Part shown: positions 1 to 10,869 of the stretch, in pieces | Layout of the letters: each line of letters begins with the position of its first letter | How positions within the stretch are numbered: the stretch's first letter is position 1 | NCBI GenBank assembly: GCA_019137255.1 | Contig: WPDH01000100.1 | Span: 186,001-250,000, forward strand | DNA: 64,000 bases | Direction: 5' to 3' | Source: Corinectria fuckeliana | Lineage: Eukaryota; Ascomycota; Sordariomycetes; Hypocreales; Nectriaceae | The notes under the pieces: model-generated | Seen by the model: the letters and a program-made list of their open reading frames with translations, nothing else | The model's database searches: none | Told to the model about the DNA's origin: nothing | Program-made: the position numbers and the translations under genes

Positions 1-1127
1 GCTCCGGCCACGGGGACTCTGACGCTCGACTCGCTGCTGGGGCAGGGGGCGTTGGCGGCGTTGATGGCCAGGCAGTCTGCGACTCCTCAGAACGCGACAC
101 CAAATCCAGCGCCCCCGTATGTCAATGTGGCTATCCGATCACCACCGCCGACTCATAGAGAGCCACCGAAACCGGCACAAGCTCCTGCTCCGTCGCCGGC
201 GCCAGCGGCTCCCGCGGCCCAGGGGCAGAACCCAATGGCGTTGCTTGATCAGCTTCGGCTGGCCGGTCTATTGCCATCTGGTCCTCCTCAGCCGGCTCCT
301 GTCGCGCCGCCGCCGCCTGCATCCATATTGCCCCCTAACATCGCGAGTCTCTTGGCCTCTACCAAGGCGGCTGCCGGGCTCATGAGATTTGATATCCAGC
401 CCGGCAAGGGTGTCAACGGCGCTGCGCTGAGGCAACCGTAAGCCCTGAGCCTATAGTCCCCTTCTTGGTACACGACACTAACTGCTGTGCAGGTTTCATC
501 CCTCCTTGCTTTCCCGCCTGTACGACGAGCTTGGCCCGCCGTGTACGCAGTGCGGCCGACGGTTCAGGACAGATCAGGAGGGCAGGAAGAAGAAGACAGC
601 CCACATGGACTGGCATTTCCGAGTTCACCAGCGAAGCAACGAAGCCGAGAAGCGGGGCATGCACCGGAGTTGGTACGTTGACCAACAGGTAAGTCGACTC
701 TCGTTTCCTGGCCGTCGACACAGACACTAACGTGAAGCAGGACTGGGTGAAGTCGCGAGAAGTGGTGGATACAGACCACATTCCCGCACCCGACGAGGCC
801 TCAGCGAAGGCATCCCAAGCAGCAGCGGAGGCGGCGAAGCCCAAGTACATCCCCGTACCGGAGCCATCCAAGGGCATCAACACGGTGTGTCCGATCTGCC
901 AGGACCGGTTCGAGAACAAGTGGCTCGACACGGCGCAGGAGTGGGTGTGGCTGGACGCGGTGCTGGTGAGCAACCGGGCGTTCCACGCATCGTGCCACGC
1001 CGAGGCGACGCAAGATCGCGAGGGCACGCCGGGACTGACACGGCCGCCCGAGTCGTTGCTGGGGAAGCGTAAGGCCGAGACGAGCATCTCGTCCCCCAAG
1101 ATACGGTCGCTGAAGACGTCTGCTTAG
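1..1127 (+). CDS. pcf11: Pcf11-like mRNA 3'-end processing factor, C-terminal part
   Basis: The gene is cut by the window edge, so the N-terminal CID domain is not seen. Three exons are read: 1-437, 493-688 and 741-1127, with GT-AG introns 438-492 and 689-740. The first exon is a Pro/Ala-rich linker. It is followed by a zinc finger with a CTQCGRRF core and later His residues, then by a second finger with CPICQDRFENKW, the conserved QEWVWLDAV block and FHASCH. This order matches the C-terminal zinc fingers of Pcf11, the cleavage factor IA subunit that binds the Pol II CTD and Clp1 and couples 3' cleavage to termination. The protein ends in a short basic tail, and stop TAG is at 1125-1127. Confidence 0.88.
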
Positions 1128-2041
1128 ACCTCACATCGACAGCGATCTGGACTAAGGGGGCGATAGAATGCCCGAGAGAGGGACCCTCGGCGTTTGAACG
1201 ATGAGCGAACTGGAGTGGTAGCACGGACGGGCGTTTTGGCTGCATTGTTAGATAGGCATGGGCGGGCGGGTGACTGGCTGCATCTTTCGTTGGGGATGAT
1301 GCATTTGTTTTTTCCCTTTCTTTCCACGGAGGTGAATTTCGGACCGTGGAGAAGCGTGGAGGATTTGCTTCAAGGCGGAGGGAAGCGTATATATTTGATG
1401 ATTGCTACGGACAGTATAATGCCATTGATCTTGAAGCACATATTTGTCGAGCCAGTTGAAGTTTGTGTGTTTTACTTTGAAGATGCTCTAGTCTGTGACC
1501 TTGGCAGATTGCTTAGTATTTCTGGAGACATCCGTGACTCTCTTCTAGACGCCATGACTTCCTCGACGATTTACGGTGGGCAAGCTTTGGAGTAAGTCTA
1601 GGTGCTAACCTCAGGTGGTCTCGTGAAGCTACTAGATTAATTACCTTTGCGAGCGGGTGTGATTTTAGGTATGTACTTATCTAGTGGGGACCACTTCCCC
1701 ACACTGACAAACATCCAGCACGGCCCGGGCCATTAAACCCGGGACGTGACAGCGCGTCATAACGTCGGGTCGATGCAATAAAATTCCCACACCACACATC
1801 TACAGCAGCACGCGTTTCCACTACAACCACTCCCCGGATGCAAAAGGCCACCACGCCTGCACATTTGTTGATGGCACACTGCATGGAACATTGCAACTTC
1901 TGGATGGCTCATGTATAGTCCGCAGCCTGGCCACTTCAGCGTCCTCGCCCTCCGCGTCCCCTCCGCGACCGCACCAACGAACCCGAAACCGATCCCGAAG
2001 ACGCTCGATCCCGCGGAACCGATCCGGGCCTCGATCCCATC
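1128..2041. other. Intergenic region, pcf11 to mgs1
   Basis: No credible gene is seen. The left part is the pcf11 3' flank. The right part, from about 1900, becomes C-rich and probably holds the mgs1 promoter and leader. Confidence 0.6.
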
Positions 2042-3697
2042 ATGGCCGTCGACTGCCCCATCTGCAACAAGCCCGTCAAGCCGTCCGAGATCAACAGCCA
2101 CATCGACTCGGGCTGCGTCAGCTTCCTATACGACAAGGACAAAGACAAGACGCCCACGCCGCCGCAGTCCCAGACGCCCCAGGCCGCCGTCGCCTCCCAG
2201 AAGCGCTCCGCGTCGACCTTCTTCTCCACGCCCGCCCCGAAGAGGCAGGCCCCCGATGGCCGTGTGCTGACGCCCGCCGTCGCCAACGGTACCGGCGCCG
2301 GTGCCAGGAAGAGGACGTTTGAGGAAGGGCCCGGCGCCGGCCTCGGCGTGGCGTCGGGAGGGAAGCCCGAGGAGGCGGATGCCACCCAGGCGGTAGAACC
2401 GCACCATCAACAGAACGGGGACGGCCCCGCGGTGAAGAAGACCAAGACCCAGCGCTCGGCGCCTCTCGCTGAACGCATGCGCCCGCGCACCCTCGACCAG
2501 GTCTGCGGCCAGGACCTCGTCGGCCCCAACGGCGTGCTGCGCGCCCTCATCGAGTCCAACCGCGTGCCGTCCATGATCCTCTGGGGCGCCTCGGGCACCG
2601 GCAAGACCACCATCGCGCGCTGCATCGCCAACATGGTCGGCAGCCGCTTCATCGAGCTCAACGCCACCAGCACCGGCGTCGGCGAGGTCAAGAAGCTCTT
2701 CCACGAGGCCGGCAACGACGCCGCCCTCACCGGCCGCAAGACCATCATCTTCTGCGACGAGATCCACCGCTTCAACAAGGCCCAGCAGGACGTCTTCCTT
2801 AAGCCCGTCGAGGCCGGCACCGTGACGCTCATCGGCGCCACCACCGAGAACCCGTCCTTCAAGGTGGCCAGCGCGCTGCTGTCGCGCTGCCGCACCTTCA
2901 CCCTGCAGCCGCTCACCACCGACGACGTCGTCGGCATCCTCAAGCGCGCCCTGCGCGAGGAGGACGCCGGCTCGCCGCTCCTCGACGACGCCATGGTGGC
3001 CTACCTCGCGCGCTTCAGCGACGGCGACGCCCGCACCGCCCTCAACCTGCTCGAGCTCGCCCTCTCGCTGACGTCGCGCGCCGGCATCACCCAGGACGAC
3101 ATCAAGGCGTCCCTCACCAAGACGCTCGTCTACGACCGCGCCGGCGACCAGCACTACGACACCATCTCCGCCTTCCACAAGTCGGTCCGCGGCAACGACC
3201 CGGACGCGGCGCTCTACTACCTGGCGCGCATGCTGCAGTCGGGCGAGGACCCGCTGTTCGTCGCGCGCCGCATGGTCGTCATCGCCTCCGAGGACGTCGG
3301 GCTGGCCGACAACACGCTGCTGCCGCTGGCCACGGCTGCCTACACGGCGACGCAGCAGATCGGCATGCCCGAGGCGCGCATCCCGCTGGCCCACTGCGCC
3401 GTCGCCCTGTGCGCCGCCGCCAAGAGCACCCGCGCCTACCGCGGGCTCAACAACGCCTACGCCGCCCTGCGCGAGCCCGGCGTCGCGAGCCTCCCCGTGC
3501 CGCTGCACCTGCGCAACGCCCCGACCCGCCTGATGCGCGACCTGGGCTACGGCGGCGAGTACAAGTACCCGCCCAACTACCGCGAGGGGCGAGTCCGCCA
3601 GACGTATCTGCCGGATGACCTTGTCGGCCGGCGGTTCCTCGAGGAGAGGGATCTGGGCACCGAGGTGGACCCGGACTTGGAGATGGCAGGGACATAG
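2042..3697 (+). CDS. mgs1: Mgs1/WRNIP1 AAA+ ATPase
   Basis: A single exon of 551 residues. The N-terminus is a UBZ4-type ubiquitin-binding finger (C5, C8, H20, C25). After a low-complexity linker comes the AAA+ core, with Walker A GASGTGKTT near residue 182 and Walker B IIFCDEIHRF near 236, then the sensor segment GATTENPSF. The C-terminal half contains the RarA/MgsA-type block (ASEDVGLAD, YKYPPNY). The family (yeast Mgs1, human WRNIP1, bacterial RarA) acts at stalled replication forks and binds ubiquitinated PCNA. The start is chosen because the finger begins four residues later. It converges with the resolvase gene at 4031, both concerned with fork or junction repair. No introns are seen. 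Confidence 0.93.
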   Translation: MAVDCPICNKPVKPSEINSHIDSGCVSFLYDKDKDKTPTPPQSQTPQAAVASQKRSASTFFSTPAPKRQAPDGRVLTPAVANGTGAGARKRTFEEGPGAGLGVASGGKPEEADATQAVEPHHQQNGDGPAVKKTKTQRSAPLAERMRPRTLDQVCGQDLVGPNGVLRALIESNRVPSMILWGASGTGKTTIARCIANMVGSRFIELNATSTGVGEVKKLFHEAGNDAALTGRKTIIFCDEIHRFNKAQQDVFLKPVEAGTVTLIGATTENPSFKVASALLSRCRTFTLQPLTTDDVVGILKRALREEDAGSPLLDDAMVAYLARFSDGDARTALNLLELALSLTSRAGITQDDIKASLTKTLVYDRAGDQHYDTISAFHKSVRGNDPDAALYYLARMLQSGEDPLFVARRMVVIASEDVGLADNTLLPLATAAYTATQQIGMPEARIPLAHCAVALCAAAKSTRAYRGLNNAYAALREPGVASLPVPLHLRNAPTRLMRDLGYGGEYKYPPNYREGRVRQTYLPDDLVGRRFLEERDLGTEVDPDLEMAGT

Positions 3698-4030
3698 CAT
3701 GGGAACTGAATGACCAAAAAAAGGAAGAAGAAGAAGACGGGATAAATAGGTATGGAAGGGAAGGTCGGTTGGATATAAAACAGGGGGATAGGCGTATTAA
3801 AGACCCTGGATACTCTATTTTGGGCGACACCAATTGTATAGATAACTCAACGAAGGAATGATACCAACAATGTGTATAATTTTAATATCAAGAACGCATA
3901 TTCTGTGTTCGCCTTGCAGCTTTGTCGTCAAGATGCTCATATCGAAATGCTCATAATCCGTAACCATTGGGATTCCCCGCGAACGCCCCATTCCAAACAA
4001 CGCCCAAAAAGCAAAAAGTCATAACGCCTA
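3698..4030. other. Convergent intergenic region, mgs1/yen1
   Basis: 333 bp between two convergent stops. A purine-rich run near 3717-3740 is the only structure seen. It presumably holds both 3' ends. Confidence 0.6.
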
Positions 4031-6501
4031 TCAATCCTCCAGCGTCAAGTCCACATACGCAACATCGCTCATGCGCGTAACACCGCTGCGGCCGCCCCTA
4101 CGCTGCAGCAGCGCCGTCTCGCGGGCGATGCGGTCCTCGTACTCGTCGGCGTCGACCTCGACCTCCTTGAAGAAGCCCACGGCGCTCGTCCGCGGGACGA
4201 GCAGCTTCTTCTTGCGCGCTGGGCCGGGACTAGGGCTGGAGTTGGAGTTTCTGTGGCTGGAGATGACGTCCTTGTTGTGGGGCTTGTTTGGGGATGGTGG
4301 AGAGCGGGACGGCAGGGAGGTGAGGGCTTCCAGCTCGGATGAGTCTGGGTCGCAGCCGCTGAAGTCGGCGTCGAGGTCGAGAGGCTGTGAAGATGCCTTT
4401 TTCTTAGTTGGCTGAGTGGCAGGTGGCTTTGAAATGGCCGGTTGACTGGCGCTAGGTCTGTTCACTTTTCGAGTGAACATGTCCATAGAAGTTTGGCTTA
4501 GCTTTACAGGCTGCGATGAACTGAAGCTAGACTTCTTTGAAGTCTCCAAGCCTCTCGGTTTGTGCTTCCCGTTCCTCAGCCCTTTCGAAGGACTACTTGA
4601 GGCCAAAATCGAGCGAACTGACTCAGGCAGCTTCTGAGTAGGGGCGGGAAGGGAGGGGCAAGGTGAGTCCGGAGGGCCGGGCGGGCTAGATGAGATAAGA
4701 ATCGCTTCCTGGGCACCTTGAGGACGGCGGGTTCTAGGCGTCGCTGGTGAGCTGGTAATAGTCCAAGGGACCCTCTGGCTGACCGGGCTCGTGGCGGCTG
4801 AGGGCGTGGGTTGCTTACTAGGTTCCAGCGGGGATGGCGGGCGCAGCAGCCGACGTGTTGAAGTCCGGGTTGGTGATGTATTGCTGGGCTTGTCTGATCC
4901 AGCGCCCTTCTTCGTCACCTTTAACGCTGTTGTATCCTTGGAAACGACCTTTGCGACTTGTGTGTATTGATCCAAGGCGCCGAAGGGCATGCCACTCCTA
5001 GCTCTGCTTTTCGATGTAGCTGTCTTCTTCTTGGCTGCTTTCGCAGATTGGGCAGTCTCCCATTCCTTAACAGCAGCGGGCACGCTCTGCCTGGCCACGG
5101 CCTCTAACACCCAGGCCAGGTCGGGTTTTGCACAGTCGTAGATCTTGCCTACGATAGGCTTGGGGACTCTATTTGAGTCTATACTGTCCACTGGCGTCTC
5201 GAACTCATCGTCGCTATTCAGTGCTAGCCCTCCCCGACTAGATGCGATTTCTTCATCTACTTCTTTCGATAGGTCGATGGGAACGATCTCTTGCGGGACG
5301 TAGGAGAGACGGAGCTCAGGAGTACTGTCGGTGCTGAAATGGGATCTCCTCCCTGCGATTCGTTTGACGTGGTCGCCTTCGGTTTGCTGTCGGAGGATGC
5401 TGTGGACGAGCATGGACTGGCCGAGAACACGAATGAACTTGATTGCCCCAATTCGGTAATCCCAGTCGAATGTCTCTCTGGTAAACTCCCTCAGTGCTTC
5501 AAGATGGAGATCCCGCTTTTGGCCAAACTTCTCGCGAATAGCTTCGAGGCTGGATTCGGGGGAAACAACCGGGTGAGTGTAGAGGCGAAGGACGTCGAAG
5601 TTTGGGAAATCATCCGGTATCACCAGAGCCTTGTGTCGGGTTTTGAAGAACCCCTTCTCGTTCGTCCTTAGCTCGTGCATTAACGACTCTCGCCACGCTT
5701 GGATTCCATCCTTATCCGACGCCTTAAGTCGGCAGATTGATTTTCCAAAGCCAGCTCCGGCGGCTTCACATGCCACCTTGACACCGCAGCCCGGGATCCC
5801 ATCCGGTAGGTAATCGCCACCGCTCATGAGAGCAATCAGAACCATTCCTTCTCGATCAAGCCCGAGCTCCGCAATGTCGTAGAGCGATACGTGCGTAGGT
5901 GTAGCCGAGCCTTTGCCCTCACTGGACCAGTTGCGTAGCGTTCGGGTGCACCCGAACATAATAGTGTCAACATCTTCGCTGAGTACCGCGTCAACAATTC
6001 CGTGCTGTTGCAGTAGCGCGCACTCTGCTTCGGCTTCGCCAGGCGCGTCGTGGGAGGTGAAGCCAAGAAGCCGAATCAACCGCTTTGCTTGCGCCGTAGC
6101 AACGCCATCTCCACGCCCAGACCTCTTGTTTCGTTTCAGGGCAGGCTTGTTGGGACCATCGAAGACGAAGATGGGCTCGATGGGGGTTCCGAGGAGGCGC
6201 GTTAGGCGATAAAAAAGGGTGCGAATTGCAGGATTCGTTCCACCTAGAAGTCGTTAGAAAGCTGCTAGGACGTACAAGAGCGAAGGAGAATCATGCCTTG
6301 GGCTACCTGGGTCTGGTACTGCCAAATGGCAATGTCAATCGCGAGTCGGAGTGGGCGCTTCGAGTTCACGAAGCTGTCGGCGGCGAGCTTCGAGAGGGAG
6401 ACTCGCTTGCCCTTGCCCAGCTCCCCATAAATCCTGCGAGAGTGAGGTTAGGGTGTCAATTTGCAGCCTGGGGGGAGAGGAAAGTACCCTTTAATTCCCA
6501 T
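4031..6501 (-). CDS. yen1: Yen1/GEN1-type Holliday junction resolvase
   Basis: Three exons read on the minus strand: 6501-6488 (14 nt, MGIKG start), 6433-6297 and 6243-4031, giving 787 residues. The first intron is GT-AG. The second (6296-6244) appears to use a GC donor, because only that junction keeps the conserved VAQGGTNPAIRT segment in frame. The XPG-N domain gives LAIDIAIWQ and FVFDGPNKPALKR. The XPG-I domain gives GEAEAECALLQ and LSEDVDTIMFG, with the acidic active-site residues. A chromodomain-like or Gen1-C region follows (IYDCAKPDLAWV). The tail is long, Ser/Pro/Lys-rich and disordered, as in Yen1 where it carries cell-cycle regulation. It is a nuclear structure-selective endonuclease that cuts four-way junctions. 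It shares a 290-bp promoter with the divergent actin-related gene. Confidence 0.9.
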
Positions 6502-6791
6502 CTGGAGCGCAAGGCATGCAGCCTCCAGGGCCAGTCTGCTTCGCAAGGGTTGAGCGGAAGGAGGTTGTTGATTCACGACTCGCCCCACGCTTGCTAGAAC
6601 TCAGACACAACAGTGCCGGCACATCGGCGCTTCAAACGCCGACGACGACAGGTCTGGCCAGCCAACCAACGCCGCGCACGAAGCTCGAGTGCAGCAAAGG
6701 CATCAACCTCCAGATTCCAGCCGGGCCTGGCTCTCTACAACGTCTAAAAAAGCAGGAAAAAAAACCGTCGGAAAGTCCTTTTACAGCGGCC
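6502..6791. promoter_or_regulatory. Divergent promoter, yen1 / arp10-like
   Basis: 290 bp separate the two divergent start codons, so both promoters must lie here or overlap the genes. An A-rich run near 6745-6765 precedes the rightward start. No TATA box was recognised. Confidence 0.5.
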
Positions 6792-8514
6792 ATGGCCTCT
6801 GGCGCAGGACCGGCGCTTGCCCATCGGAGCGTGGCCAGCATCCGCGCAGCGCCCACGCAAGGGCAGTCTGGCCCGTCCACACCCCGCACCCCGGGCCGCA
6901 CAATCGCATCCACGTACGGCTCGCCGTCGGCCATCCGCGCCGACGACGACGTTGTCATCATTGAGCTGGGGTCGCGGAGAATCCGCGCGGGCTTTGCCGG
7001 CGACTCGCGGCCCAAGGCGACGCTGCAGTGCGGGCCGGAGGACCAGCGGCGCGCTGGCGACTTCAGGAGTTGGCAGGGGCCGAGGCGGCGCGCTGGGCTG
7101 GACTGGTCGCCAGAGCACGAGTTTTGGCGCTTCGACATGCGGCAGGTTGACCTGGGGCTCTGTCAGGACAACCTCGAGCGTGTGATCCGGGATGCATTCA
7201 CAAAGTACGTTGGCTTCACATGTCTGTCTCGTGGCTCTTACTTATATGAGGCTTAGATTCCTGCTCATCGACTCTCGGCCTAGGAGGCTGGGTCTTGTCT
7301 TGGACTCAGCTGTGCCGGTGCCGCTGTTGACGGCCGTACTGGATACCATGTTCAACCGATTTCAATCTCCCACTGTGTCTCTCATGTCCTCTGCGGTCAC
7401 GTCGGCCGTGTCCGCGGGTGTCCGCTCGGCCTTGGTCATCGACATGGGCTGGGCCGAGACCGTTGTGACGAGTGTCTACGAGTACCGCGAAGTGAAAAGC
7501 ACCCGGACTGTGAGAGGAGGGAGGCTCCTCCTGGACTCGCTCTACAAGGCCGTGCATTTATTGCTACGAGAAACCCACAATGACGACGACCCCAGGATCA
7601 TCAGCTTCGACGAGTGCGATGATATCCTGCGCCGCATGATGTGGTGCAGGCCGTCGGCGTCTAGGTCATCCCAAAGACAGTCGGCGCAGCTGGAAACAGT
7701 CGAGGAGCAGGACGAGTCTGAGGCGGAGTCGTCACAAGACGCCCTCCAGAGCGGCGTGGCCCACATCCCCATCAACTCGACCAACCCGCCAGAAAACCTG
7801 GAAATCCCCTTCGACAAGCTGGCGGAAATCTGCGACGAGGCCTTTTTCGATCCTTCGGTGACGCAAGCGACCTTTGATGACCACGAGCTGCCGCTTCATC
7901 TGCTAGTCTACCAACACCTCCTGCAACTACCGCTGGATGTGCGGGCGACTTGCATGTCCCGGATCATTTTCACAGGCGGATGCTCCAACATCTTGGGGAT
8001 CAAGCAGCGAATCGTCGACGACGTGAAGGCCATCGTTGCCAAGAGAGGATGGGCGCTCGTCGCCGGCAAGGGCGTGGACCAGCTCCGAAACAACCCCAAC
8101 TTACCACGGAGATCCAGCGGTTCGCCGCCTGCGGACACTTCTACGCCGCCCTCGGAGGCCAGCGAGGATCAGGAAGCGGTGAGGCCCAGTGCTGCAAACA
8201 CCACTCCCGAGCACGATCCAATCGACGCCAAGGTGGCACGTTATCGAGGGGCACCGCCGCAAATACACGGGCAATTCCGGGTGCTGCACTCCCTGGGGCC
8301 GTGGACTGGAGCCAGCCTACTCTGTCAATTGAAAATGCCCGCCATGGCAATTATCGACCGCGAGGTTTGGCTGCAACAAGGCGCCAACGGAGCTTCTCGC
8401 CCAAGCGACATCGATGTGAAGGCTCAGCAGCGGCAGAGCGTGACTACCGGCGGTTATGCGCGAGGGGGAGGACACCACAGCAACTGGACTCTAGGGCCTT
8501 GGGGATATCTGTGA
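6792..8514 (+). CDS. Actin-related protein, Arp10/Arp11-like
   Basis: Two exons, 6792-7204 and 7257-8514, joined in frame over a 52-nt GT-AG intron, give 556 residues. After a Ser/Thr/Pro-rich lead, the segment VVIIELGSRRIRAGFAGD is the actin-fold phosphate-1 region. ALVIDMGWAETVV is phosphate-2, and FTGGCSNILGIKQR is the adenosine loop region. The charged insert QLETVEEQDESEAES and the divergent C-terminus fit the Arp10/Arp11 group rather than conventional actin. That group caps the pointed end of the dynactin filament (Arp10 in yeast, Ro-7 in Neurospora) and supports dynein transport. Assignment to this exact subgroup is an inference from divergence; nuclear Arp classes are less likely but possible. 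It is divergent from yen1. Confidence 0.72.
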
Positions 8515-8956
8515 GAAGGTCTACTAAGTGTGAGGAACGGACAGCTGGACCTCGACGAATGCCTGATTGTCGTCACAATCGGCCCTGCAGGGGATGGAGG
8601 GATCCATGCTAACAACATGGATGAGAGATGCTGTCAGCAGTTGTTTCCATGATGAAAGAACATAGAATGTGCCAACAACTGCGAGGATATACATGTACTA
8701 GACCTCGCCTACCAATATACCCCTTTAGCAATTATCGTTGTTCCTACACGACATTGTTAGGAATCGCCCGGCTCAAATCTTATTTCGCGCTTTGCGCCGG
8801 CTTCGTGATGGAGTCGAGGACGGATCGGCCGTGGCCGCGGCATCGGATAATTGCATAACCCACTTTCCGAACCTCATGCCACCGGCGAAAGCTTGGAACG
8901 TCGAGCTCGCTCACAATGAGAAGCTCACTCACAGTCCGCAAACACACACACACACA
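8515..8956. other. Intergenic region, arp10-like to seryl-tRNA synthetase
   Basis: No gene is seen. It probably holds the arp 3' end and the synthetase promoter. Confidence 0.6.
8939..8955 (+). repeat. (CA)n microsatellite in synthetase leader
   Basis: A short run of AC/CA dinucleotides ends directly before the start codon at 8957. Such CA-rich leaders are common in ascomycete genes. Confidence 0.8.
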
Positions 8957-10459
8957 ATGAACCGGACATTCACACGCCTGCGGTGTCGCAACCCGGCGCG
9001 GACCGGGACCTGGACCTGGACGCGCGGGCTCGCCGCCGACGCCAAGCGCCCGCCGTCGGCCCCCAAGCCCATCGTCGACATCAAGCACATCCGCCAGAAC
9101 CCGAAGCTGTACGAGCGCACCTGCATCGAGCGCAACTACAAGCGCCAGGCCCGCAACGTCGCGCTCATCGTCGAGCTGCACGCCAAGTGGCAGGACCTGC
9201 AGCGCCAGGGCCGCACGCTGCGGGAGCGGTCCAACCTGCTGCGTCGCCAGCTCGCCAACCCGGCCACCAGCAGCGACGACCAGGACCTCCGGGAGGTGCG
9301 GCTGATGAGCCGCGAGCAGATCCAGGACGAGGCGCGGAGCCTCAAGCAGGAGCTGTCGGTCATCGAGAAGGGCGAGGCGCAGGCCGTCTCCCAGATGGAG
9401 GAGCTGGCCTTGGAGATCCCCAACCTCACCAGCGACGACACGCCGCGGGGCGACGAGCCGCAGCTGCTCTCGTACATCAACGACCCGCCCACGTTTACCG
9501 AGTCGCCCGAGGACCAGATCTGGCGCTCGCACGTCCACATCGGCTCCGAGCTCGGGCTCTTCGACTTCGCCGGCGCCGCCACCGCCTCGGGCTGGGGCTG
9601 GTACTACCTCCTCGGCGAGGCGGCTCAGCTCGAGCAGGCCCTCGTGCAGTTCGCCCTCGCCACGGCCACCCGTCACGGCTGGATGCAGGTGTCGCCGCCC
9701 AGCATGGTCTACAGCCATATCGGCGCCGCGTGCGGGTTCCAGCCCCGCGACGAGAGCGGCGACCAGCAGGTGTACACCATCGCGCAGTCGGCCGCCGACG
9801 TCGAGCGCGGCGTCCCCGAGATGTGCCTGACGGGCACGTCGGAGATTGCCCTGGCGGGCATGAAGGCCAACACCACCATCGACTCGGAGGACCTGCCGCT
9901 CAAGCGCGTCGCCGTGTCGCGGTGCTACCGCGCCGAGGCCGGGGCCCGCGGCGCCGACACCAAGGGCCTGTACCGCGTGCACGAGTTCACCAAAGTGGAG
10001 ATGTTCGCGTGGACGGCGCCGGAGGCCGACGTGGGCGCCGAGGTGCTGGACGAGATGCTGGACATGCAGACGGAGATCCTGTCGTCGCTGGGCCTGCACT
10101 GCCGGGTGCTGTCGATGCCGACGCACGACCTGGGGGCGTCGGCGACGCGCAAGATCGACATGGAGGCCTTCTTCCCGAGCCGGCGCGAGGGCTGGGGCGA
10201 GGTGACGTCGGCGAGCCTGTGCACCGACTACCAGAGCCGGCGGCTGGGCACGCGCACGCGCGTCGACGGCAAGCTGGAGTTCCCGTGGACGGCCAACGGC
10301 ACGGCGCTGGCGGTGCCGCGCGTGCTGGCGGCGCTGCTGGAGAACGGCTGGGACGAGGAGACCAAGACGGTGGCGGTGCCCGAGTGCTTGCGGCCGTGGA
10401 TGGACGGCAAGGACAAGATTGGCGTGCGGAAGCGCCGGACGAGCGTGGACCGGGTTTAG
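8957..10459 (+). CDS. dia4: Mitochondrial seryl-tRNA synthetase
   Basis: A single exon of 500 residues. The first ~30 residues are Arg/Thr-rich without acidic residues, like a mitochondrial presequence. A charged helical-arm region follows (about 60-170, rich in Gln, Glu and Lys) that binds the tRNA long variable arm. The class II core shows CLTGTSEIALAG, then motif 2 at RCYRAEAGARG with VHEFTKVEMF, and motif 3 at ANGTALAVPR. The family charges mitochondrial tRNA-Ser (yeast DIA4). The start is chosen because the presequence begins there; upstream codons in the same frame run through a CA repeat and look non-coding. It converges with the CorA-like gene. The very GC-rich codon use resembles mgs1. 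Confidence 0.93.
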   Translation: MNRTFTRLRCRNPARTGTWTWTRGLAADAKRPPSAPKPIVDIKHIRQNPKLYERTCIERNYKRQARNVALIVELHAKWQDLQRQGRTLRERSNLLRRQLANPATSSDDQDLREVRLMSREQIQDEARSLKQELSVIEKGEAQAVSQMEELALEIPNLTSDDTPRGDEPQLLSYINDPPTFTESPEDQIWRSHVHIGSELGLFDFAGAATASGWGWYYLLGEAAQLEQALVQFALATATRHGWMQVSPPSMVYSHIGAACGFQPRDESGDQQVYTIAQSAADVERGVPEMCLTGTSEIALAGMKANTTIDSEDLPLKRVAVSRCYRAEAGARGADTKGLYRVHEFTKVEMFAWTAPEADVGAEVLDEMLDMQTEILSSLGLHCRVLSMPTHDLGASATRKIDMEAFFPSRREGWGEVTSASLCTDYQSRRLGTRTRVDGKLEFPWTANGTALAVPRVLAALLENGWDEETKTVAVPECLRPWMDGKDKIGVRKRRTSVDRV

Positions 10460-10869
10460 CGTGAGCGAGTAAGGGGCTCGAAAGCATGTTTCTACGGCTT
10501 GGCTTCGCAGTACGTGCGCAGGCAAGGCTGGCGGGTAATGGCGGAGTTTGATATTTGACGCGGCAGAGATGCATCACCATCAGGGACCTAGTCCAGCCGG
10601 TTGAATGTTGGCTACAATGGATGGATGGACGAAGGAACTGTACATGTATGGCGGCTGCTGACCTGGGTATGATAATGGGCAAATGACTCTGGAGATGTAG
10701 CACGAACGATACAGAAAACGCATCCTGTATGGGCTGGGTCTTGCATCTAATTTGTAACCAAGCAATATCACCACGCACGATACGTCTTCCTTCTCCGCCA
10801 CTCCCGCCATCTATTCAAGTAGGTTCTCATTCAGAGACAGTGACGACATCACCACCCAAAGCATCACCC
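10460..10869. other. Convergent intergenic region
   Basis: 410 bp between convergent stops. No gene or clear repeat was recognised. Confidence 0.6.

Noticed and set aside
2126..3700. Long 524-codon frame on the minus strand of mgs1
   Set aside because: It is antisense to a clearly conserved gene; its length comes from GC-rich codon bias and the product is low-complexity Gly/Arg/Leu.
8780..10525. 581-codon minus-strand and 493-codon plus-strand frames over the seryl-tRNA synthetase
   Set aside because: Both are shadows of a GC-rich gene with strong family motifs in another frame.
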